A stretch of DNA of 18,215 bases, from contig JAHFTN010000006.1 in NCBI GenBank assembly GCA_023269365.1, positions 5,518 to 23,732 of the forward strand, given 5' to 3'. The position numbers and the translations under genes are program-made. Shown one piece after another: positions 7,883 through 13,498 of the stretch. This DNA is from Chlamydiota bacterium (GTDB lineage Bacteria; Chlamydiota; Chlamydiia; Chlamydiales; Rhabdochlamydiaceae). The notes beneath the pieces were generated by a model that saw only the letters and a program-made list of their open reading frames with translations, was not told where the DNA came from and searched no databases. Each line of letters opens with the position of its first letter. Position 1 is the stretch's first letter.

Positions 7883-8619
7883 AAGACTTGCAGACTCTCT
7901 GCTAGGGGACGCACATGGGTCTCAAAGGAGATCACCTCTTGGTATTTCCCTTGCTGAATCTTTTCTTGCGCATAGGTCTCATAGTGGGGAAGGGGGGTCT
8001 TCCACGTCTTTAGTTCAGCTGGCGTTTTAACAGGGCGCAAGCATTCTACCATGAAGGGGGCTTTGCCATGTTTCTTCAGGGTCTCTTCTAAGTCGAACTT
8101 GAGTTCTGGATAGTTCGCAGCGGCTGTGAGCTTGCGCTCGAAATCCCCTTCGTTAAGACCGACCCATAGAGCTTGTGTTTTCAGCTCTTCGGAACAGAGG
8201 TGGGGTGGGCCATCCAAGAGAAAGTCATAGTTGGGCAATCCCGTTCTCTCAGCAATGATGTTAATCATATAGCGGCAAAGGTCGTGGGTCGGGTTATATC
8301 CTTCACAACCATCGCCTGCGATCTGCTCAATGCCCCGCTTTTGCAAATCAGTGCAGATCTCTTCGATGAGACTTTTAAGTGTCTCCTTTTTTTTCTCGAG
8401 GATAACCTGGTAGATCTCCTGATCTGTAAACCTTCCAAAGACAGAGCCTGCCTGGCACCCCGCCTCTTGTAACACTTTGAGAGTGGAGGGAAGGCGCGAT
8501 TCCCCCCCATTATTGCCCGATCCATCCGTTAACACATAAACAACGGGTCGGTGCAACTCCAAAAAACGAAATACACGTAACTCGTGACCGGGATGACCCA
8601 AGATCAATGCCGTTTTCAC
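7870..8619 (-). CDS. PIG-L/LmbE-like deacetylase homologue with altered active site
   Basis: PIG-L/LmbE enzymes remove acetyl groups from GlcNAc-type sugars with a zinc centre. The GTG at 8619 is chosen because GGAGG (complement of 8625-8629) lies five bases upstream; this gives 249 aa. The opening TALILGHPGHE is the counterpart of the family's AHPDDE motif, followed by LTDGSG (about 30-35), where the family has its TxGE/DG turn, and by NPTHD, supplying the distal histidine H112. H9 and H112 keep metal-ligand positions, and H12 replaces the second, aspartate ligand. The catalytic-base aspartate position is glycine (G11), so activity may be lost or changed. The gene lies between an SDR gene (16-base gap) and the glycosyltransferase gene (13-base overlap), a probable operon. 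The family call is moderate; the deacetylase function is uncertain. Confidence 0.6.
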   Translation of the reverse strand: MKTALILGHPGHELRVFRFLELHRPVVYVLTDGSGNNGGESRLPSTLKVLQEAGCQAGSVFGRFTDQEIYQVILEKKKETLKSLIEEICTDLQKRGIEQIAGDGCEGYNPTHDLCRYMINIIAERTGLPNYDFLLDGPPHLCSEELKTQALWVGLNEGDFERKLTAAANYPELKFDLEETLKKHGKAPFMVECLRPVKTPAELKTWKTPLPHYETYAQEKIQQGKYQEVISFETHVRPLAESLQVLCVS

Positions 8620-8635
8620 AAACACCTCCGTAATT

Positions 8636-9373
8636 TTAAATGCCCTTCAATTTACCGCCATCGCAAGCAATCGCTTGACCCGTGATGTAACTGGCCGCTT
8701 CCGATCCGAGGAAGAGGGCCAGCGCCGCAAACTCCTCTGGCGAGCCAAGGCGTCCCAAGGGGATCTCCTTGGAAATCTCTTCTTCAGAGTGGCCAAGCTC
8801 TTTTAGACGCTGCGTCCGGATGTAACCTGGCAGCAGGGCGTTGACAGTAATTTGGAAGGGAGCAAGCTCGTTGCTAAGGGTCTTCATCAACCCCAGCAAG
8901 CCAGAGCGAAGGCCACTTGAGATCACAAGGCTAGAAATTGGCTCTTTTGCAGCAGTCGATGTGTTGATAAGGATCCGTCCCCAGCCCTGTTTCTTCATGC
9001 CGGGGAGGCAGGCTTGGATAGACTCGATGGCGCTTAAGTAGAGCTTTTCAAACCCTTTTTGCCATTCAGAAAGGGAGAGGGTTGCAAACGTGCCGGCAGG
9101 AGGACCTCCCGTATTGATAAAAATGATGTCGATCCCCCCGAGAGATTGGGTGACATGTTCCACCAACTTCTTTCCCTCTCCGCTCTTATCGAGATCGCAG
9201 ATGAAGGGGAGTGTTCCGGGAAGGGATTGCGCTGCGCTCTCGATCCGCTTCTTGTCGCGCGAGCAAAGAGCTACTTTTGCTCCTTCTTCGACAAAAGCTT
9301 TGGCCACAGCGAACCCTAAGCCGTCTGAAGACCCTAAGATGAGAGCTCTTTTCCCTTTAAGGTGTAGATCCAT
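8636..9373 (-). CDS. SDR-family oxidoreductase (FabG-like) lacking the Tyr/Lys pair
   Basis: A 245-aa classical-length short-chain dehydrogenase. The Rossmann fold begins at residue 8 with GKRALILGSSDGLGFAVA, the cofactor-binding TGxxxGxG region with the first Gly-containing turn altered to GSSDGLG. NTGGPP (87-92) replaces the usual NNAG. The catalytic serine is present (S139, in NTST), but the YxxxK motif is changed: S152 and R156 stand at the Tyr and Lys positions (ISSGLRSG). A subfamily with N(T)GGPP and an SN..R motif is known to me, so this is probably inherited rather than a recent mutation. The ATG at 9373 is preferred over an upstream start at 9397 because GAGGG lies seven bases before it. 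That binding site falls at the edge of the palindromic element beginning at 9383. First gene of the SDR/deacetylase/glycosyltransferase operon. Confidence 0.82.
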   Translation of the reverse strand: MDLHLKGKRALILGSSDGLGFAVAKAFVEEGAKVALCSRDKKRIESAAQSLPGTLPFICDLDKSGEGKKLVEHVTQSLGGIDIIFINTGGPPAGTFATLSLSEWQKGFEKLYLSAIESIQACLPGMKKQGWGRILINTSTAAKEPISSLVISSGLRSGLLGLMKTLSNELAPFQITVNALLPGYIRTQRLKELGHSEEEISKEIPLGRLGSPEEFAALALFLGSEAASYITGQAIACDGGKLKGI

Positions 9374-9562
9374 ATTTTTTCCCTCTGTACTGGACAAAAC
9401 TTCTCGCCTAAAAAAATCGAGGAGAGAAATAACAAGATATTAGGATGGACAGGATGGGGAAATTTATTTTTTTGCTTTTTATCCTGTCCATCCTAATATC
9501 CTGTTATTTTTCTTCTGCTTTTGTCTTCTAGGAAAAAATTGTCCAGTACAGAGATTTTTTCC
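9374..9562. mobile_element. Palindromic MITE-like element, copy 1, with 9-bp direct repeats
   Basis: The unit 9383-9553 (171 bp) has a perfect 15-bp outer inverted repeat (CTCTGTACTGGACAA at 9383-9397, complement at 9539-9553). It also has a 29-bp inner inverted repeat with one mismatch (9427-9455 and 9481-9509, A9435 against C9501) around a 25-base AT-rich loop. The direct repeat ATTTTTTCC (9374-9382 and 9554-9562) abuts both ends exactly, like a target-site duplication. The inner arm is identical over 29 bases to that of a second copy at 12424-12452, while the outer repeats differ. There is no coding capacity. The left junction creates part of the SDR gene's ribosome binding site. A further hairpin overlaps the right end (GGAAAAAAT 9531-9539 with ATTTTTTCC 9554-9562). 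Confidence 0.72.
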
Positions 9563-9582
9563 TTAGACTATAGAAAGAACTG

Positions 9583-9673
9583 CAAAACTTAGATTTGCAA
9601 TTCTAAGTTGAGATCCCCGAGAGTATGAAATGCTTATTTTTTAAAGCAAGAAAAAAAGCAAATCTAAGTTTTG
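9583..9673 (+). promoter_or_regulatory. Structured leader of the permease gene with competing hairpins
   Basis: A perfect 16-bp inverted repeat (9583-9598 with 9658-9673) encloses 59 bases. Inside it, AACTTAGA (9586-9593) can instead pair with TCTAAGTT at 9602-9609 across an 8-base loop, so two mutually exclusive stems compete for one strand. A third small stem, TGCTT (9631-9635) with AAGCA (9644-9648), lies between. This could be an attenuator or RNA switch for the downstream permease, or the relic of another palindromic element. No flanking direct repeat was seen. I do not recognise a known riboswitch. Confidence 0.4.
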
Positions 9674-9684
9674 AAGGTGTTTGG

Positions 9685-9710
9685 GTATAAAAAGGTTGTA
9701 TAAAAAGGTT
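9685..9710 (+). repeat. 13-bp tandem repeat, two perfect units
   Basis: GTATAAAAAGGTT occurs twice back to back (9685-9697 and 9698-9710), about 70 bases before the permease start. Each unit contains TATAAA, so the duplication may double a -10-like box. I cannot find a matching -35 box at 16-18 bases. Confidence 0.8.
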
Positions 9711-9778
9711 GTTCTTAAAAAAGGGAAAGTTTGGTACTGATGATGAGAGAAGAGAAATTTTAATCCAGAGCAAAACTC

Positions 9779-11647
9779 GTGGCATTTCCAGGCAGTAACC
9801 AAACAAAAGTAGCTCAACTGAAGCGAGGGACACTCAAACGCGTGCTGGGAGTGTTCGATCTGTTTTCAATCGGCTATGCGGACCTCGGCTCTTCGATCTA
9901 TTACGCCCTTGGCGTCACGGCGCTATTTGCCTTGGGAGCCACGCCCATTGCCCTTGGCCTTGCGGGCCTTGTCTTCGTCTGTACTGCGCTATCTTACGCG
10001 GAGATGACCTCTTTATTCCAAGAGTCGGGAGGGTCTGCTAGCTTTGCAAGACATGCCTTCAACGATCTCATCTCATTCATCGCCGGCTGGGGGTTGCTGT
10101 TAGATTATATCGTTACGATCGCGATCTCCGCTTTTGCCGTCGGGCCGTACTTGGCTTATTTTTTTGCCGATTTAAAAGACCCTGCCGTTCAGATCTCTTT
10201 TACCGTGACGCTGATCCTCATCTTACTCGTTTTAAACGTCATCGGAGTCAAGCGCTCCACGCGGGTGAGTTTGGTCCTCACCGTCTTTGCTGTTCTCGTT
10301 CAAGCGGTCATCATTGTGATCGGTTTCAGCACGGTATTAGATATTAGTTTTGTGATCGATCACATGAGAATTAACGTGCCCAACGTCGACTGGTCCCCCT
10401 CTTGGAGTGGGTTTACTAAAGGGGTGGCGATGGCGATGGTGGCATACACGGGGATAGAGTCAATTGCGCAGTTAGCGGGGGAGTCGAAGCAGCCGGTCAA
10501 GACGGTGCCAAGGTCGATCGTATTGACGATGACGGTGTTATTAGTTCTCTATTTGGGAATTTCTGTTGTAGCGCTCTCCGCCGTGTCTGCTCATGCGCTG
10601 GGAACGACATTTTTACTCGACCCCGTTGCAGCTATTGTCTCGGCGCTCCCCTTTGGCAAAGAGATTCTCTCTCCTGTCGTAGCCATTGTCGCAGCGGTGA
10701 TCTTAACGGTAGCTGCCAATGCGGGGCTCCTCGGCGCTTCCCGCCTGACGTTCAATATGGGGGAGCACTACCAGCTTCCCCGTTTTTTCTATATCATCCA
10801 TTCTAAATTTAGAACGCCTGTTGTGGCTCTGATCGCCTTTGCTTGTTTCGCCTCTTTTGTCGTTATTGCAAGTCGCGGTCAACTCGATTTTATGGCCGAC
10901 TTATACAACTTTGGCGCGATGTTGGCTTTCCTTTCTGCTCACCTCTCCCTCATCGTCATGCGGATCAAAAAACCCCACCTTCACCGCCCCTTTAGAGCGC
11001 CTTTTAACATCTTCATCAAGGGGATTTCCATCCCTTTGCCGGCCCTGATTGGAGCACTAGCCACACTCAGCGTGTGGGTGCTCGTCGTCGTAGAAAAGCC
11101 CTACGGGCGTTATTTGGGGATTTCTTGGATGCTTTTAGGACTTTGCATCTATGTGTATTGTAGAAAGAAGAGTCGACTAAAACCGACGGGAAGAGTTGTC
11201 TTACAACCTATCGAGGTTCCCAATTTCGAGCCTCTAAAAATAAGAAAAATCCTCGTTCCTACCCGAGGGGGGATGAAAATGGAGACGATGCAGATGGCCT
11301 GTGAGTTAGCCAAGCTGCATGGAGCTGAGATCACAGCTTTGCAGGTGTTAGAAATCTCTCCCGCTTTGCCCTTGGATGTCGATTTGCCCCATCGGATTTC
11401 GAGTGCAGAGCTCGTGCTCAAACGCGCAGAGGCGATCGCTCGGGAATTTGGAGTGGCAATCCGGCTAGATCTCATCCGCTCTAGATCTGTTCTAGACACC
11501 ATTTTAGAAAGGGCAAACCGGGGACATTGCGACCTGCTCATCTTGGGAAAAGGGGGAGGAGAGCGCACCAACAAAAGACTCAATTCCCTTGTCGATGATG
11601 TGACGAGAAAAGCCACCTGCCGCGTGATGGTCTACACTTACCATTAA
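9779..11647 (+). CDS. APC-superfamily amino acid permease with C-terminal universal stress domain
   Basis: A 622-aa inner-membrane transporter for amino acids or related amines. Residues 19-460 hold about twelve membrane segments beginning LKRVLGVFDLFSIGYADLGSSIYYALG, the APC opening with the unwound substrate site in TM1, and include the conserved VAYTGIESIAQLAGE (221-235) of TM6. A cytoplasmic domain from about 488 to 622 is USP-like: it starts IRKILVPTRGG and ends with LLILGKGGGERTNKRLNS and a final VMVY strand. The nucleotide loop is partly degenerate, with N602-S603 where G-S/T is usual, so ATP binding is uncertain. Such APC-USP fusions are known. The GTG at 9779 is the only start after an in-frame stop at 9761; it has no strong binding site. 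The substrate cannot be told. A structured leader precedes it, and its stop codon overlaps the end of the pseudogene on the other strand. Confidence 0.88.
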   Translation: MAFPGSNQTKVAQLKRGTLKRVLGVFDLFSIGYADLGSSIYYALGVTALFALGATPIALGLAGLVFVCTALSYAEMTSLFQESGGSASFARHAFNDLISFIAGWGLLLDYIVTIAISAFAVGPYLAYFFADLKDPAVQISFTVTLILILLVLNVIGVKRSTRVSLVLTVFAVLVQAVIIVIGFSTVLDISFVIDHMRINVPNVDWSPSWSGFTKGVAMAMVAYTGIESIAQLAGESKQPVKTVPRSIVLTMTVLLVLYLGISVVALSAVSAHALGTTFLLDPVAAIVSALPFGKEILSPVVAIVAAVILTVAANAGLLGASRLTFNMGEHYQLPRFFYIIHSKFRTPVVALIAFACFASFVVIASRGQLDFMADLYNFGAMLAFLSAHLSLIVMRIKKPHLHRPFRAPFNIFIKGISIPLPALIGALATLSVWVLVVVEKPYGRYLGISWMLLGLCIYVYCRKKSRLKPTGRVVLQPIEVPNFEPLKIRKILVPTRGGMKMETMQMACELAKLHGAEITALQVLEISPALPLDVDLPHRISSAELVLKRAEAIAREFGVAIRLDLIRSRSVLDTILERANRGHCDLLILGKGGGERTNKRLNSLVDDVTRKATCRVMVYTYH

Positions 11648-11859
11648 TGAGGTTCTTTCGGCAGTTTCTTATTGTGAGCTCGTGCAACAATAGCCAGAAC
11701 GGCTTTCGCAGACAATTTTCACGTAAAACCGCCCGGTTTCCATAGACCACCTACCGTAGAGCCCTTCTCAAAAACCGTGGGATTTAACCCATGTGCTTTC
11801 GCTTCTTTAGCGCTTACGAGCCCAGCGGGGCCCGCTCCAATAATGGCTACAGTTAACAT
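11644..11859 (-). pseudogene. Remnant of an FAD-dependent (flavin-containing) monooxygenase
   Basis: Starting at ATG 11859, 46 codons read MLTVAIIGAGPAGLVSAKEA and onward through VFEKGSTVGGLW to a TGA at 11719-11721. This is a clean FAD-binding GxGxxG Rossmann start, with the second-strand acidic residue E31 and the GGLW motif typical of flavin monooxygenases. AGGAG six bases before the ATG is an excellent binding site. After the TGA the same frame stays open for 24 codons (SAKAVLAIVARAHNKK and a short tail) to a TAA at 11644-11646 that overlaps the permease stop. The family is normally 400-500 aa, so nearly all of it is missing. I infer a large internal deletion joining the gene's start to what may be its original end. 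A real 46-aa product could still be made. The start overlaps the DUF6314-like gene's end. Confidence 0.72.
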
Positions 11860-12323
11860 GGTGTCTCCTTGCGTGTGAATTGCGTCGTAATTGTCATATT
11901 TTTTTGGGGACCTGCAATAGTGTGAGTGATGCTGAATTGATTGGGATTAATAAAGCGATAGCAGGTCCCATATAAATCCCTCTTACATTGGTGAGAAGCC
12001 AAAGCTTTGTTTAAAACGGGAAATGTGAGAACGTGAAATAACTTCCTAGGGGTCTTTGCAAAATAAACGGCAATAGACCCGTCTTTTAAAGCATAAATGT
12101 ACTCCTGATAAACCTGGTAAGAGGTCGTCTTTGTCTGGGTCCATTCCCCCTCTTCTCTATAGAGAAGAGTAGTGGCATCAGATTTTGTGAAAGTAGCAAG
12201 GCCCTGAACTATGCCATTTTGCGAGATTGTGCGATGGAAATTCCATTGTCCTTCTAGAGAAGAAAAAAGTCGAGCAATTGAAGTCATCGGCAGTCCTAAA
12301 TTAGATCCAGAAAAGGGTAGCAT
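11853..12323 (-). CDS. DUF6314-like small protein
   Basis: A soluble 156-aa protein of unknown function. The layout fits DUF6314 as I recall it: LEGQWNFHRTI (24-34), a short GxAxF segment (GLATF, 41-45), YREEGEW (55-61), YIYALKDGSIAVYF (75-88), the cysteine-containing HQCKRDLYGTCYRF (111-124), then ITHTIAGPQKNMTITTQF (132-149). Such domains are small beta-barrel-like folds seen near or fused to FAD-dependent monooxygenases, and here the next gene on the strand is the remnant of one (overlap 11853-11859). Two starts are possible: ATG 12323, with GAGAGG very close to it, and ATG 12287, with AGGA seven bases upstream, giving 144 aa. With its probable partner broken, it may be decaying or serving alone. 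Family confidence is moderate. Confidence 0.65.
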   Translation of the reverse strand: MLPFSGSNLGLPMTSIARLFSSLEGQWNFHRTISQNGIVQGLATFTKSDATTLLYREEGEWTQTKTTSYQVYQEYIYALKDGSIAVYFAKTPRKLFHVLTFPVLNKALASHQCKRDLYGTCYRFINPNQFSITHTIAGPQKNMTITTQFTRKETPC

Positions 12324-12345
12324 ACCCTCTCTTTATTTGGAATAA

Positions 12346-12367
12346 ATTGCGCTCTAATTGCGCTCTA
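12346..12367. repeat. 11-bp tandem duplication beside element copy 2
   Basis: ATTGCGCTCTA occurs twice in tandem (12346-12356 and 12357-12367). Its last base is the first base of the 10-bp direct repeat flanking element copy 2. It lies between the DUF6314-like gene and the element. Confidence 0.8.
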
Positions 12368-12573
12368 ATAGATGACCAGGACACCTGCAAAGTCTTTCAA
12401 GACTAACCTTACAAATTTAAGAAAAATAACAAGATATTAGGATGGACAGGATAAGAAAATCGGGAAATTTTTTACCTTTTTTCCATCCTGTCCATCCTAA
12501 TATCTTGTTATTTTTCTCCCTGTTTTAAAGAGGGCAAGTCACAAGGACTTTGCAGGTGTCCTGAATAGATGAC
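12367..12573. mobile_element. Palindromic MITE-like element, copy 2, with 10-bp direct repeats
   Basis: The unit 12377-12563 (187 bp) has a perfect 18-bp outer inverted repeat (CAGGACACCTGCAAAGTC at 12377-12394, complement at 12546-12563). A perfect 33-bp inner inverted repeat (12420-12452 and 12485-12517) encloses a 32-base loop. AATAGATGAC (12367-12376 and 12564-12573) abuts both ends as a 10-bp direct repeat, again like a target-site duplication. The inner arms match copy 1 at 9427-9509, but the outer repeats do not. The right end supplies the last seven codons and the stop of oppF, and the stem with its T-rich strand may also terminate the opp transcript. There is no coding capacity. Confidence 0.75.
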
Positions 12574-13498
12574 AGGCGACGAAGTGGCCAGGCGAGACCT
12601 CTTTGAGTAGGGGAACTTCTTCATAGCACCTTTTTTGTGCGTGGGGACAGCGGTTGACAAAGGGGCAACCGCCCTTGATTTGCGCTGTAACGGTGGGTTC
12701 GTGGTAAGGAGTGAGTTTCGCCTTGGGATCAATGCTGGGGATCGAGGCGAGAAGGGCCTGTGTGTAGGGGTGCAGAGGGGTGCGATACAACTCTTCTGCC
12801 TCCGAGAGCTCGACGAGGTGGCCGAGGTACATCACGGCGATCCGATCGGAGATGTATTTGACCATGGCTAGGTTGTGTGCGATGAAGAGGTAGGTGAGGT
12901 TAAACTCTTGCTGCAAATCTTTGAGGAGGTTGATGATCTGGGCTTGGATTGGGACATCGAGAGCGGAGATCGGCTCATCGCAGACGATGAATTGGGGGTT
13001 GAGGGCAAGGGCCCGTGCGATGCCAATCCGCTGCCTCTGCCCCCCAGAGAACTCATGGGGAAAGCGTTTAAGTGCAGAGGGGTCCAATCCCACCTTTTCA
13101 GCAAGCTGCGCTACGGCGTGGAGAATTTTTTCTTTATCCATTACCTCGTGGATATGCAGAGGTTCTGCAATAATCTTTTCCGCGCTCATTCGCGGGTTAA
13201 GAGAGGAATAGGGGTCTTGGAAGATGATCTGGGCTTGCCGTCGAAAGTGGAACAGCTCTTGAGGAGAGTAGCCAAGGAGATTTTCCCCTTTGTAAAAAAT
13301 GTCTCCAGAAGAAACGGTTTCCAGACGCAAGAGACAGCGCCCCGTTGTCGACTTGCCACAGCCCGACTCGCCGACAAGGCCGAGCGTCTCTCCTTTGTGA
13401 ATCGCAAAGGAGAGATCATTGACAGCGATCAGCTCCTGTTTTTTTTTCTTAAATCGCTTTGTGAGGTTACGCACGTCGATGAGGCGTTCTTTTTTCAT
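12539..13498 (-). CDS. oppF: Oligopeptide ABC transporter ATPase OppF
   Basis: One of the two ATPases driving peptide import through OppBC. In the 319-aa protein: Walker A GESGCGKS (43-50), Q-loop IIFQDP (91-96), signature FSGGQRQR (150-157), Walker B FIVCDEP (170-176) and switch H208. The C-terminal oligopeptide-transporter extension has the cysteine group C278, C284, C291 and C309. The ATG at 13498 is chosen because GAGG lies eight bases upstream and it overlaps the oppD stop as ATGA; an open frame further upstream (to 13621) lies inside oppD and is not the start. The final residues RTPAKSL and the stop lie in the outer repeat of a palindromic element, so the natural C-terminus has probably been replaced. 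Catalytic parts are intact. Last gene of the operon. Confidence 0.95.
   Translation of the reverse strand: MKKERLIDVRNLTKRFKKKKQELIAVNDLSFAIHKGETLGLVGESGCGKSTTGRCLLRLETVSSGDIFYKGENLLGYSPQELFHFRRQAQIIFQDPYSSLNPRMSAEKIIAEPLHIHEVMDKEKILHAVAQLAEKVGLDPSALKRFPHEFSGGQRQRIGIARALALNPQFIVCDEPISALDVPIQAQIINLLKDLQQEFNLTYLFIAHNLAMVKYISDRIAVMYLGHLVELSEAEELYRTPLHPYTQALLASIPSIDPKAKLTPYHEPTVTAQIKGGCPFVNRCPHAQKRCYEEVPLLKEVSPGHFVACHLFRTPAKSL

Noticed and set aside
9374..9778. A missed small gene in the 405-base gap
   Set aside because: The space is filled by the palindromic element, the structured leader and a tandem repeat. A 76-codon minus-strand frame at 9603-9833 overlaps the permease start and has repetitive hydrophobic/phenylalanine-rich content.
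11149..11616. Open frame of 155 codons on the minus strand
   Set aside because: It is antisense to the USP domain of the permease, has serine/arginine-rich low-complexity composition, and no ribosome binding site was noted.
12420..12517. Simple intrinsic terminator of the opp operon
   Set aside because: The stem may terminate transcription, but the same core sits between divergent genes at 9427-9509, where no terminator is needed, and the direct repeats point to insertion.
9374..12573. Composite transposon carrying the permease region between the two elements
   Set aside because: There is no transposase gene, each copy has its own flanking direct repeat, and the outer ends differ. Two independent insertions explain the data better than movement of the whole segment.
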